NCBI GenBank assembly: GCA_025846845.1
Contig: JAOYTL010000003.1
Location: 248,001-312,000 of the forward strand
Length of the DNA stretch: 64,000 nt
DNA from: Alloboseaceae bacterium BT-24-1
Lineage (GTDB): Bacteria > Pseudomonadota > Alphaproteobacteria > Rhizobiales > Beijerinckiaceae
Reading direction: 5' to 3'
The position numbers and the translations under genes are program-made. The number at the start of each line of letters is the position of its first letter. The stretch's first letter is position 1. The notes under the pieces are model-generated. The model did no database searches. It saw only the letters and a program-made list of their open reading frames with translations, and had not been told where the DNA came from. Positions 25,162-33,771 of this stretch are shown one piece after another.

Positions 25162-26502
25162 CTAGGCGATCCGTTCCAGCGCCTGCTCGATCGCGGCGAA
25201 GATCTCCTCGATCTCGGCAGGCGCGATCACCAGCGGCGGCGACAGCACCAGCGTGTCGCCGGCATTGCGGATCAGCACGCCGGCGTCGAGGCAGAGCGTG
25301 TTGGCCTCCCCGCCCCTTGCGCCATCGGCGCCGGGGCGCGGCGCGAGGTCGATCGCACAGAGCAGGCCGGCGGTGCGGATGTCGACGACATGGGCCGAGC
25401 TCTTCAGCCGGTGCGCCCGCTCCTCCCAGAGCGGCAGCACCTTGGCGACTTGCCCCAAGATGTCCTGCTCGGCGAAGACGTCGAGCGTCGCGAGACCGGC
25501 GGCGCAGGCGAGCGGATGGGCCGAATAGGTGTAGCCGTGAAAGAGCTCGATCGCCTCGGGCGGGCCAGCCATGAAAGCGTCGTATACGTGGCCGGCGACG
25601 AGGACACCGCCCATCGGCACCGCGCCATTGGTCATGCCCTTGGCGCAGCTCATCAGATCGGGCCTGACGCCATAGGCCTGCGCCGCGAAGGGCGCACCGA
25701 GTCGGCCGAACCCGGTGATGACCTCGTCGAAGATCAGGAGGATGCCATGCCGGTCGCAGATCGCGCGCAGGCGTTCGAGATAGCCCTTCGGCGGCGGATA
25801 GACCCCGCCCGAGCCGGTCACCGGCTCGATGATCACTGCGGCAACCGTCTGGGGATCATGGATCTGCAGCAGGCTCTCCAGCGCCTCGGCCGCTGCGAGC
25901 CCGCCTTCGGGCCGGCCGCGCGAGAAGGCCATGCTGGCGCGATCATAAGGCAAAGGCAGATGCGCGACATCGGGCAAGAGAGGCCCGAAGGCGGCCTTGT
26001 GCCGGCCGATGCCGGAGACCGAGAGCCCGCCCCAGCCCATGCCGTGATAGCCCTTGGCCCGGCCGATCAGCTTGGTGCGCGAGGCCTGGCCGCGGGCCTG
26101 ATGGTAGGCCCGCGCAATCTTCAGCGCAGTATCGACCGCCTCCGAGCCGGAATTGACGAAGAAGACATGCTCGATGCCTTCAGGCGCGAAGTCGCAGAGC
26201 CGTGCCGCATAGACTTGCGCATCGGGATGACTCATCTTGAAGGACGAGACGAAATCGAGCCGACCGGCGGCGGCGCGGATCGCCTCGGTGATCTTCGCCT
26301 GACCGTGCCCGGCATTGACGCACCAGAGTCCGGCCATGCCGTCGAGCACGCGCCGCCCATCCGGCGTGAGGTAGTGCATGCCCTCGGCCCGCTCGAACAG
26401 CAACGGCGCCTGGCGGAAGGCGCGCATCGGCGTAAACGGCATCCAGAAGGCGTCGGGTGCGTTATCGAGCCGGCTGTCAGGGGCAAGCGCATGCGCGGTC
26501 AT
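25162..26502 (-). CDS. Class III (omega-amino acid:pyruvate-type) aminotransferase
   Basis: The protein has 446 residues with the full class III PLP-enzyme pattern: VNSGSEAVDTALK near 116, GYHG at 151, IFDEVITGFGR near 258 (Asp259 holds the pyridine nitrogen), and the PLP-binding Lys288 in SCAKGMTNG. FWMPFT near the N-terminus is typical of beta-alanine/putrescine:pyruvate aminotransferases. It converts an omega-amino group of an amine or amino acid to an aldehyde using pyruvate or 2-oxoglutarate. Its upstream region shares motifs with the GntR promoter (26534-26566), suggesting control by that regulator. Confidence 0.91.
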   Translation of the reverse strand: MTAHALAPDSRLDNAPDAFWMPFTPMRAFRQAPLLFERAEGMHYLTPDGRRVLDGMAGLWCVNAGHGQAKITEAIRAAAGRLDFVSSFKMSHPDAQVYAARLCDFAPEGIEHVFFVNSGSEAVDTALKIARAYHQARGQASRTKLIGRAKGYHGMGWGGLSVSGIGRHKAAFGPLLPDVAHLPLPYDRASMAFSRGRPEGGLAAAEALESLLQIHDPQTVAAVIIEPVTGSGGVYPPPKGYLERLRAICDRHGILLIFDEVITGFGRLGAPFAAQAYGVRPDLMSCAKGMTNGAVPMGGVLVAGHVYDAFMAGPPEAIELFHGYTYSAHPLACAAGLATLDVFAEQDILGQVAKVLPLWEERAHRLKSSAHVVDIRTAGLLCAIDLAPRPGADGARGGEANTLCLDAGVLIRNAGDTLVLSPPLVIAPAEIEEIFAAIEQALERIA

Positions 26503-26510
26503 CGGCGGGT

Positions 26511-26566
26511 CCTCACTATCGATTACCGCATGATGTCTTTCTTAAATTCAAAAGACAATAGTGAGG
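26511..26566. promoter_or_regulatory. Nested inverted repeats in aminotransferase upstream region
   Basis: CCTCACTAT (26511-26519) and ATAGTGAGG (26558-26566) are perfect inverted repeats; inside them TGTCTTT (26534-26540) and AAAGACA (26551-26557) form a second pair. TCAAAAGAC at 26548-26556 is repeated exactly at 27461-27469 before the C45 acyltransferase gene. The AT-rich stretch is the only promoter-like DNA before the aminotransferase. Confidence 0.6.
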
Positions 26567-26579
26567 AGGCTACTGACCC

Positions 26580-27461
26580 TCAATCCATCCCGTCCGGCCG
26601 GCGCAATTGCATGGCACGCTGGAGGTGGCTGCGCATCAGGGCGCTGGCGAGCTGGTGGTCACCGGCCTCCAGCGTCGCCAGCATCTGCAGATGCTCGCGA
26701 CTGTTCACCACGACGCGCTCATAGCCATAGGTCCAGTCGTAATTGGACAGCCGGCGCATCTGGTTCTGCCGGCGCACGGCGGAATGGATGAAGCGGTTGC
26801 CCGAGGCCGCCGCCAGCCCTTCGTGGAAATCGGCATTCATCTCGTAGAAGCCGATCGCCGAGCTTTCCTTCCAGGGCTGCGACAGGGTCTGCTCATGCCG
26901 TGCCCGCATCTCGTCGATCCAGCCCTGCTCGAGCAAAAAGCCTGGCTCGAGGAAAACCATCGGCTCGATCAACAGGCGGAAGCGATAGCGCTCGTCATGT
27001 GCCGACTGGTCGCGCGCCTCATGCAGGAAACGCCAGCCATAGCCGCGCTTGCGCTCGACCATGTCGAGATCGGCGAGCCGCGCCATCAGACGTTGCACCT
27101 CGGGCCGGCCGAGTTCGTAGCGCCGCATCAGTTCGAGCTCGGAGATCTCGTCCGGCAACCGTCCACCATGCCGGTCCTGCGCCACCTTGACCATGGCGAG
27201 CTCGGTCGCATCGGCGCCCGTGCCGGGATCGGCAGGCGGCTCCGGCGCGCTCAGCAGCTCGACGCCTTTGTTCGGGTGTCGACGCACCAGACCCTGCCGG
27301 GCGAGATGATCGATCGCGGCGCGAACCGGCGTGCGCGAGACGTTGAGGCGGCGCGCCGCACTGTTCTCGTTGAGCCAGGCCCCAGCCTGCAGCCCGTCCT
27401 CCCGCACCATTTGCAGGAGCCGCTCGGCGATCTCCTGTTGCAGTCGTGTCGGCGTCGCCAT
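26580..27461 (-). CDS. GntR-family regulator, FCD-like
   Basis: I use ATG 27461 (293 residues) rather than the TTG just upstream. The N-terminal winged helix is at about 8-70 (AGAWLNENSAARRLNVSRTPVRAAIDHLARQGLVRRHPNKGVEL). An insertion of some 50 residues follows, itself helix-turn-helix-like (ISELELMRRYELGRPEVQRLMARLADLDMVERKRGYGWRF in shorter pieces around 105-145), then a helical ligand domain with MNADFHEGLAAASG near 210. The second DNA-binding-like segment makes it longer than normal FCD regulators (about 220-240). It sits between the aminotransferase and the C45 acyltransferase and probably controls both. Confidence 0.83.
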   Translation of the reverse strand: MATPTRLQQEIAERLLQMVREDGLQAGAWLNENSAARRLNVSRTPVRAAIDHLARQGLVRRHPNKGVELLSAPEPPADPGTGADATELAMVKVAQDRHGGRLPDEISELELMRRYELGRPEVQRLMARLADLDMVERKRGYGWRFLHEARDQSAHDERYRFRLLIEPMVFLEPGFLLEQGWIDEMRARHEQTLSQPWKESSAIGFYEMNADFHEGLAAASGNRFIHSAVRRQNQMRRLSNYDWTYGYERVVVNSREHLQMLATLEAGDHQLASALMRSHLQRAMQLRRPDGMD

Positions 27462-27490
27462 CAAAAGACTCTTGATTGTCTTAGTTTGAA
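27461..27490. promoter_or_regulatory. GntR operator candidate between regulator and C45 gene
   Basis: AAGAC (27465-27469) and GTCTT (27478-27482) form an inverted repeat overlapping the start of the GntR gene. TCAAAAGAC here matches 26548-26556 exactly, and ATTGTCTT followed by TTGAA (27475-27490) matches the reverse complement of 26547-26559 apart from spacing. Confidence 0.6.
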
Positions 27491-27543
27491 ATGAAATACA
27501 TTATGAAAGAACACAGCGCCAGCGTGAACGCGGAGATCCGGTC

Positions 27544-28686
27544 ATGGTCGAGCCCTTTCCCTTCGTCGATGTCTCGGGCACGCCTTTCGAGCGCGGTCGC
27601 CAGCATGGTCAGGCGGTCCCCAAGCGCGTCAAGCGCTCGATCGAGCTTTATGGCGGCCAGCTCGGCGATCTCGGCTATGACGCCGCTGCCAAGTCGCGCC
27701 TGATCGGCGAGTTCGCCCGTGAGATTGAGGCCTTCGGTGCCCACTACGTCGAGGAGATGCGCGGCATCGCCGACGGCGCCGGCGTCGCGCTCGAAGACGT
27801 CATCATGATCAATGCTCGCACCGAGGTGATCGCCAAGGCGCGGCTGGAGAAGAACAAGCCGATCGAGGCGCAGGAAGAGCTCGACGATGGCTGCACCGGC
27901 GCGATCATCCTGCCCGAGCGCAGCGCCTCGGGCGAACTGATCCACGGCCAGAACTGGGACTGGAAGGCCGAATGCGGCGAGACGGCGATCGTCCTGCGCG
28001 TGCGCCGCGACGACGGTCCCGATTTCCTGACCTTCGTCGAGGCCGGCGGCCTCGCCCGCTGCGGCATGAACGCGGCCGGCATCTCGATCACCGCCAACTA
28101 TCTCGAAAGCGAGCGCGACTTCACGCAACATGGCGTGCCGCTGGCGCTGATCCGCCGCAAGGTGCTGGAGCAGGAGCATTTCGCCTACGCGATCAAGGCA
28201 GTCGCGACGACGCCGAAGGCCTGCTCGAACAACATGATGCTTTCGACCGTCGCCGGTTTCGGCATCGACTTCGAGTGCGCGCCCGACGCCGCCTTCCCGC
28301 TTTATCCGGAGGACGGGTTGATCGTGCACGCCAATCACTGGATCGGCCAGGTCGCGCTGACCAAGATCACCGATACCGGCACCCCGCGCGTGCCCGAGAG
28401 CTTCTACCGCGACTGGCGCGTCCGGAAGCTGCTCAACGAGGCCGGCCGCAAGCTTACGGTCGCCGACCTCAAGCAGGCCTTCTTCGACGATTTCCTGACC
28501 CCGCACTCGGTCTGCCGGCCACCGCGCCCCAACGACACCGGTAATCTCTCGGCCACCGTCTCGATGGTGATCATGCAGCCGGCCAAGGGCACGATGGAGG
28601 TCGCGCCGCTGCCGGCGCTCAATCGCATCTTCACCCGCTACAGCCTCACCGATGAACCAATGACGCTGGCGCAAGCCGCCGAATAA
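27544..28686 (+). CDS. C45-family autoproteolytic acyltransferase/amidohydrolase
   Basis: The protein has 380 residues and matches the acyl-CoA:isopenicillin N acyltransferase (peptidase C45, Ntn-hydrolase) family: GTPFERGRQHGQAVP near 12, and DDGCTGAIIL, where cleavage before Cys117 would expose the N-terminal nucleophile. HGQNWDW near 135, GMNAAGISITAN near 176 and the ASNNMM-like CSNNMML near 230 are also typical. Bacterial members hydrolyse or transfer acyl amides, with substrates largely unknown. No signal peptide. GCGGAG precedes the ATG. The following binding-protein gene starts 52 bases later, so enzyme and importer component are probably co-transcribed. Confidence 0.87.
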   Translation: MVEPFPFVDVSGTPFERGRQHGQAVPKRVKRSIELYGGQLGDLGYDAAAKSRLIGEFAREIEAFGAHYVEEMRGIADGAGVALEDVIMINARTEVIAKARLEKNKPIEAQEELDDGCTGAIILPERSASGELIHGQNWDWKAECGETAIVLRVRRDDGPDFLTFVEAGGLARCGMNAAGISITANYLESERDFTQHGVPLALIRRKVLEQEHFAYAIKAVATTPKACSNNMMLSTVAGFGIDFECAPDAAFPLYPEDGLIVHANHWIGQVALTKITDTGTPRVPESFYRDWRVRKLLNEAGRKLTVADLKQAFFDDFLTPHSVCRPPRPNDTGNLSATVSMVIMQPAKGTMEVAPLPALNRIFTRYSLTDEPMTLAQAAE

Positions 28687-28738
28687 GGCGGCAACGACAG
28701 CGTCCAAGCCAAAGCCATAAGACAAGGGGAACCCGCCG

Positions 28739-30298
28739 ATGCACAACCGACGCCGCCTTTCCCTCGCCCTCGCCGGACTGGGCCTTGCGACCGCAGCCAT
28801 AGTGCCGGCCGCGGCCGCGACGCTACGTGTGCATCTCAACGCCGACATCCGCAGCATCAATCCGGGCGTCAACCGCGACGACAACACCGATTCGGTCGTC
28901 CTGCACATCGTCGAGGGCCTCGTCGCCTATGGCGAGGACTCCGAGGTCAAGCCGCTTCTGGCCGAGAAGGTCGCGGTCTCACCCGACGGGCTGAGTTACA
29001 CCTTCACCCTGCGCAAGGGCATCAAGTTCCATAACGGCGCCGACCTCACCTCGGCCGACGTGGTCTGGAGCTGGAACCGCTACATCGACCCGAAGACCGA
29101 CTGGCGCTGCCTGTCGGAGTTCGACGGCCGCGGCCGCGCCAAGGTCGAGGAGGTCACCGCGCCCGATCCGGCGACCGTCGTCTTCAGGCTCGACAAGCCG
29201 AGCTCGCTCTTCCTCGCCAACATCGCCCGCACCGACTGCGCGATGACCGCGATCCTGCACAAGGACTCGCTGAAGGCCGACGGCTCCTTCGACAAGCCTG
29301 TTGGCACCGGCCCCTACAAGCTCACCGAATGGAAGCGCGGCGAGTTCATCCGTCTCACCCGTAACGAGGCCTATGCCAGCCTGCCGGGCGCGCCGGACGG
29401 TTATACCGGCGGCAAGCGCCCGCTCGTCGACGAAGTCCGCTTCATGGTCATTCCGGACGGCGCGACCGCCAAGGCGGCGCTGCTGCGCGGCGATATCGAC
29501 ATCGTCCCCGACGTCGCCAATGCCGAGGTCAAGGAGCTCAGGAAGGATAAGCGCGTCGAGCTTTCGATCACGCAGAACATGGGCCTGGTCGGCATCCTCC
29601 TGCAGACCCGCGATCCGCTGCTCGGCAGCGTCAAGCTGCGCCAGGCGATCGCCGCAGCGATCGACACCGAGGAGCTGGTTGCGCAGGTCACCGACGGGCT
29701 CGGCAAGCGCAACAATTCGATCGTGCCGGCGCTGTCGTCCTATTACGACGCGGTCCAGGCCAAGGGCTATAAATACGATCTCGCCGCCGCCAAGAAACTG
29801 CTCCAGGAAGCCGGCTACAAGGGCGAACCCTTGGTGATGCTCGCCAACAAGCGCTACCCGCAGAGCTTCGATGCCGCCGTGGTCTCGCAGCAGATGCTGC
29901 AGGCCGCCGGCATCAACGTCCAGATCGAGGTGCTCGAATGGGCGACGCAGCTCGACCGCTACTCCAAGGGCAATTACCAGCTCCAGGCCTTCCCCTATTC
30001 GGCAAGGCTCGACCCGGCACTCTCGTTCGAATCGGTGACCGGCCCGAAGGCGACCCAGCCGCGCAAGGTCTGGGATAATCCCGAGGCGCAGGCCCTGCTC
30101 GACAAGTCGATGGTCGTCTCGGACAAGGCCGAACGCCAGAAGCTGTTCGACGAGTTGCACCAGCGCTTTATCGCCGAGGTGCCGATGGTGATGCTCTATA
30201 ACGGCATCGACGCTGGCGCCTATGGCAAGCGGATCAAGGGCTATAAGTCCTCGATCCTGTCGAAGCCGAGACTTTGGGAAGTGACCGTCGCGGACTGA
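28739..30298 (+). CDS. ABC transporter substrate-binding protein, family 5 (tandem paralogue 1)
   Basis: The protein has 519 residues with a signal peptide (NRRRLSLALAGLGLATAA, cleavage probably after AAA near 27). The mature start LRVHLNADIRSINPGVNRD is shared almost word for word with the binding proteins at 32161 and 33772, as are DDNTD, PKTDWRC and SEFDGR. It is a DppA-type receptor. It has no permease next to it; the closest are at 35362-38764, after two more paralogues. It follows the C45 enzyme, so its ligand may be the amide that enzyme attacks. Confidence 0.92.
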   Translation: MHNRRRLSLALAGLGLATAAIVPAAAATLRVHLNADIRSINPGVNRDDNTDSVVLHIVEGLVAYGEDSEVKPLLAEKVAVSPDGLSYTFTLRKGIKFHNGADLTSADVVWSWNRYIDPKTDWRCLSEFDGRGRAKVEEVTAPDPATVVFRLDKPSSLFLANIARTDCAMTAILHKDSLKADGSFDKPVGTGPYKLTEWKRGEFIRLTRNEAYASLPGAPDGYTGGKRPLVDEVRFMVIPDGATAKAALLRGDIDIVPDVANAEVKELRKDKRVELSITQNMGLVGILLQTRDPLLGSVKLRQAIAAAIDTEELVAQVTDGLGKRNNSIVPALSSYYDAVQAKGYKYDLAAAKKLLQEAGYKGEPLVMLANKRYPQSFDAAVVSQQMLQAAGINVQIEVLEWATQLDRYSKGNYQLQAFPYSARLDPALSFESVTGPKATQPRKVWDNPEAQALLDKSMVVSDKAERQKLFDELHQRFIAEVPMVMLYNGIDAGAYGKRIKGYKSSILSKPRLWEVTVAD

Positions 30299-30439
30299 GA
30301 GCTCGTCTCGAAACTCGCTCCGGCGCGCCAGATGGCGGTATTTTCGAGAACCGGAGCGCAGCGGACATTGGTCCGTGAGCACCGGAAGCGCAGAAAATGC
30401 CGTTAGATGGCCGCCGGAGTAGAGTTTCGAGGCGAGTTC
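30299..30439. repeat. Long imperfect palindrome between convergent genes
   Basis: The whole 141-base gap is an imperfect inverted repeat with arms of about 68 bases. Both arms share CTCGAAACTC, CTCCGGCG, ATTTTC, CCGG and CGGAC in order; the centre CGGAC-ATTG-GTCCG is itself a perfect stem. It ends on the first base of the GntR stop codon. It can act as a two-way terminator, and could be a dispersed MITE-like repeat. Confidence 0.85.
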
Positions 30440-31086
30440 TAGGCCGCGCCATTGACCTCGATGAGGTCCTTGATGATGTGATGGGCGGTGAGCTCGGCTA
30501 GGCGCTCGCCGTCCCCGGCCCGGACCGCCGCGACCATGGCGTGGTGGTCGGCGTCGCTGGCGAGCAGGGCCTGATGCGAGGCCCAGACCGTGACCGCCGA
30601 ACCGCGCGAGCGATCGCGCAGGCTCCAGATCGTCTCCGCCAGCACCGGATTGCCGCAATGGGCATAGATCAGGCTATGGAAGGCACGGTTGATCTCGCTC
30701 TGCTGCGGACGCGTCCCGCTCCGCACCGCCTCGCTGAACTCATGGGCGAGCGTATCGAGCCTGGCGATCACGTCATCGTCCATCCTGTCGATCACGAGGC
30801 GGGATGCGGCACTCTCCAGAATGATGCGGGTGTCGCGGATCGCGCGATAGGTGGCGATGTCGATCTCGGCCACCCGATAACCGCGATTGGGCACATGCTC
30901 GATCGTCTTGCGCACCGCGAGTTCGTCGAGTGCTGCACGGACGTCGAAGCGCGTCGCCTGGAAGGCCACTTCGAGATCGATCTGCCGCAGCCACTCGCCC
31001 GGCCGATAGGCGCGGCCATGGATCGCCCGGGCGATCTCGTTGGCGAGTTCGCCTTTGGCGCGCTGGGTCTTGGGGCGGGTGGCCAT
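30439..31086 (-). CDS. GntR-family regulator, FCD subfamily
   Basis: The protein has 215 residues, short for the FCD group. Residues 10-75 form the winged helix (ANEIARAIHGRAYRPGEWL, then a recognition region FQATRFDVRAALDELAVRKTIEHVPNRGY). The FCD domain shows RDTRIILESAASRL near 86, EINRAFHSLIYAHCGN near 133 and DADHHAMVAAVRAGD near 175, with His residues at the expected metal sites. The gene is divergent from the esterase at 31239, and a perfect 12-bp palindrome lies in between, so it likely controls that unit. Confidence 0.86.
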   Translation of the reverse strand: MATRPKTQRAKGELANEIARAIHGRAYRPGEWLRQIDLEVAFQATRFDVRAALDELAVRKTIEHVPNRGYRVAEIDIATYRAIRDTRIILESAASRLVIDRMDDDVIARLDTLAHEFSEAVRSGTRPQQSEINRAFHSLIYAHCGNPVLAETIWSLRDRSRGSAVTVWASHQALLASDADHHAMVAAVRAGDGERLAELTAHHIIKDLIEVNGAA

Positions 31087-31201
31087 GACCGGTCTCTAGA
31101 GCATTGGAACGATGGTTGTGAACTGCTTCACCCGCATCGCGCACAGCCGGCGCTGCCCCTGTCGAATCCGGCTTGCGGCATCGAATATATCATGCAACAA
31201 A

Positions 31202-31213
31202 ATTGGCGCCAAT
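31202..31213. promoter_or_regulatory. Perfect palindrome ATTGGCGCCAAT, likely GntR operator
   Basis: The 12-bp palindrome is 25 bases before the esterase ATG and 115 bases from the divergent GntR start, in an AT-rich promoter-like stretch. A further CCAAT half-copy follows at 31221-31225. Confidence 0.6.
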
Positions 31214-31238
31214 CTTATAACCAATCGTGAGAAACCGC

Positions 31239-32123
31239 ATGACCGCTCCCCTCGCTAGCCAGGCCAAGCAGGACGATGCGGCGGCGATCGCTCGTGCGCT
31301 CTACGATCTCGGCCCGACGCCGGTCACCGCCTGCAAGGCCGATCCGCGCTTTAGCTATTGCCTCTATGTGCCCAAGAGTCTCGGCAAGGGCGGCCAGGCA
31401 CCCGAGCTCGTCGTCGCCATGCACGGCACCGGCCGCGGCTTCACCGGCTACCGCGACGCCTTCGAGGCCTTCGGCCGCTGGAACAACTGCATCATCCTCG
31501 CCCCGCTCTTCCCGATCGGCGTGATGGGCGACGGCAACCGCAACGGCTTCAAATACATGCGCGAGGGCGAGGTCCGCTACGACCACATCCTGCTCGCCAT
31601 GGTCGAGGAAGTCGCCCAGCATTACGGCCTGCGCTTCGACCGGTTCGCCCTGTTCGGCTATTCTGGCGGCGGCCATTTCACCCATCGCTTCCTGATGCTG
31701 CAGCCCAAGAAGCTCTGGGCCGCCTCGATCGGCGCGCCCGGCTCGGTGACGCTGCTCGACCCGACCCGCGACTGGTGGGTCGGCACCCGCAACATGGCCG
31801 AACTCTTCGGCACCGCCCCCGATATCGAGGCGATGCGCCAGGTCCCGGTCCAGATGATCGTCGGCGCCGCCGATCTCGAAACCTGGGAGATCACCCACCA
31901 GCCCGGCAATGCCAGCTGGATGCCGGACGCCAACCATGCCGGCGCGAACCGCCCGGAACGGCTGGATAGCCTGCGCCGGAATTTCGAGGAGCACGGCATC
32001 ACGGTGCGTTTCGACCTGGTGCCGAACATGCCGCATGACGGGCTGAAGGCCGTCCCGCGGGTGGAGGACTTCTTCGCCGACGTGCTCGCCAAGCGCCGCA
32101 CCGGCGCGGCCAAGGCAGCCTGA
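31239..32123 (+). CDS. Alpha/beta-hydrolase (esterase/depolymerase-like)
   Basis: I choose ATG 31239 (294 residues) with GTGAGA just upstream; the in-frame GTG 31227 is possible. The protein has an alpha/beta-hydrolase fold: LVVAMHGTGRGFTGYRD near 60 (oxyanion loop), the nucleophile elbow ALFGYSGGGHF near 142, a likely acid in IVGAADLETWE, and a final His in VPNMPHDGLK. It looks like the small esterases related to polyhydroxybutyrate depolymerases. No signal peptide, so cytoplasmic. It lies directly before two tandem binding proteins, again an importer paired with a hydrolase. Confidence 0.83.
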   Translation: MTAPLASQAKQDDAAAIARALYDLGPTPVTACKADPRFSYCLYVPKSLGKGGQAPELVVAMHGTGRGFTGYRDAFEAFGRWNNCIILAPLFPIGVMGDGNRNGFKYMREGEVRYDHILLAMVEEVAQHYGLRFDRFALFGYSGGGHFTHRFLMLQPKKLWAASIGAPGSVTLLDPTRDWWVGTRNMAELFGTAPDIEAMRQVPVQMIVGAADLETWEITHQPGNASWMPDANHAGANRPERLDSLRRNFEEHGITVRFDLVPNMPHDGLKAVPRVEDFFADVLAKRRTGAAKAA

Positions 32124-32160
32124 CCCGCCGGGACCGAGAAGACGGACAACGAGGGGAACG

Positions 32161-33708
32161 ATGATGAACCGCCAGCTCGCCTCCGCCTTCGCCCTGCTCG
32201 CTCTTGCAAGTCCCGCTGCGGCGCAGACGATCAACGTCGCGCTCAACGCCGACATCCGCTCGACCAATCCCGGCGTCAACCGCGACGACAACACTGACGC
32301 CGTCGTCCTGCACATGGTCGAGGGGCTGGTCGGCTATCGCGAGAACGGCGCGGTCGCGCCACTGCTGGCGGAGAAGGTCACGACCTCGGCCGACGAGCTG
32401 ACCTACACCTTTAGCCTGCGCAAGGGCGTCAAGTTCCACAACGGTGTCGAGATGACCTCGGCCGACGTCCTGTGGAACTGGACCCGCTACATGGAGCCCA
32501 AAACCGATTGGCGCTGCCGCAGCGAGTTCGACGGCCGCATCGGCATGAAGGTGACCTCCGTCGCCGCGCCCGATCCGGCGACCTTCGTGATGACGCTGGA
32601 GAAGCCGAGCGCCCTCTTCCTCGACACCATGGCACGGACCGACTGCGCCATGGTCGCCATCATCCACAAGGATTCGCTGAAGCAGGACGGCAGCTTCGAC
32701 AGGCCGATCGGCACCGGCCCATTCATGCTGGGTGACTGGCGCCGCGGCGAGTTCGTCTCGCTGAAGCGTTTCGACGGCTATGCCTCGCCGCCGGGCGAGA
32801 AGCGCGACGGCTATGTCGGCCGCAAGCGTGCTCTGGTGCCCGAGGTCAAGTTCCTCGCCATCGCCGATGGCGCGACCGTCAAGGCCGGCCTGATCTCAGG
32901 CGCGCTGCATGTCGCGGATATTCCCGATGCCGACATGCCGGAGATGAGGAAGGTCCCAAACCTGCAGGTGCTGAGCGCCCCCAGCGCGACGAAGCACGCG
33001 CTGCTCCTCCAGAGCCGCGATCCGCTGCTCGGCGATGTCCGGATGCGCCAGGCGATCGCGGCTGCGCTCGACCTCGACGAACTCGTCGCTCAGGCCTCGA
33101 ACGAGCTCGGCACCACCAACAACTCCGCGGTCTATGTCAGCTCGCCCTATTACAGCGAGGTCCAGCGCCAGCGTTACCGCCACGACCCGGCGCGGGTGAA
33201 GATGCTGCTCGCGGAAGCCGGCTACAAGGGCCAGACGATCAAGCTGATCGCCAACAAGCGCTCGACTGTGCCGAGCTTCCCGGTCGCGATCATGGCACAG
33301 GCCATGCTGCAGGCGGCCGGCATCAACAGCGAGATCGAAGTGCTGGAATGGGCGACGCAGCTCGACCGCTACAGCAAGGGCAACTACCAGATGATGTCCT
33401 TCAGCTATTCCGCCCGCCTCGATCCGGCCCAGAGCTACAACCAGTTCAGCGGCCCCAAGGACACCTACCCGTCCAAGGCCTGGGACAGCCGCCGCGCCGA
33501 CGAGCTGATCGAGAAGGCGACCGTCATCGCCGACGAGGGCGAACGCCAGAAGCTGTTCGACGAGCTGCACAAGCTGATGCTCGCCGATGCGCCGCTGATC
33601 TTCCTCTACAACCAGGTCGACACGGCCGTGGTCTCTAAGCGCCTGCAGGGCTTTGCGCCCTGGGTCGCCTCGAAGCCGCGGCTCTGGGAGGTCGGCCTCG
33701 CCAATTGA
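32161..33708 (+). CDS. ABC transporter substrate-binding protein, family 5 (tandem paralogue 2)
   Basis: The protein has 515 residues. The signal peptide ends in SPAAA with mature start QTINVALNADIRSTNPGVN. Like its neighbours it contains RDDNTD, RKGVKFHNG, PKTDWRCRSEFDGR and GTGPFMLGDWRRGEF. It starts at ATG 32161 (or 32164) after GAGGGGAACG. It is 37 bases after the esterase gene and 63 before the third paralogue, so it probably shares a transcript with both. The single downstream importer may serve it. Confidence 0.92.
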   Translation: MMNRQLASAFALLALASPAAAQTINVALNADIRSTNPGVNRDDNTDAVVLHMVEGLVGYRENGAVAPLLAEKVTTSADELTYTFSLRKGVKFHNGVEMTSADVLWNWTRYMEPKTDWRCRSEFDGRIGMKVTSVAAPDPATFVMTLEKPSALFLDTMARTDCAMVAIIHKDSLKQDGSFDRPIGTGPFMLGDWRRGEFVSLKRFDGYASPPGEKRDGYVGRKRALVPEVKFLAIADGATVKAGLISGALHVADIPDADMPEMRKVPNLQVLSAPSATKHALLLQSRDPLLGDVRMRQAIAAALDLDELVAQASNELGTTNNSAVYVSSPYYSEVQRQRYRHDPARVKMLLAEAGYKGQTIKLIANKRSTVPSFPVAIMAQAMLQAAGINSEIEVLEWATQLDRYSKGNYQMMSFSYSARLDPAQSYNQFSGPKDTYPSKAWDSRRADELIEKATVIADEGERQKLFDELHKLMLADAPLIFLYNQVDTAVVSKRLQGFAPWVASKPRLWEVGLAN

Positions 33709-33771
33709 GCCGTCGCCGACGCGGCGGCCTGACGATCACAACGACAAACGAAAAAACGACAGGGGACCGAG

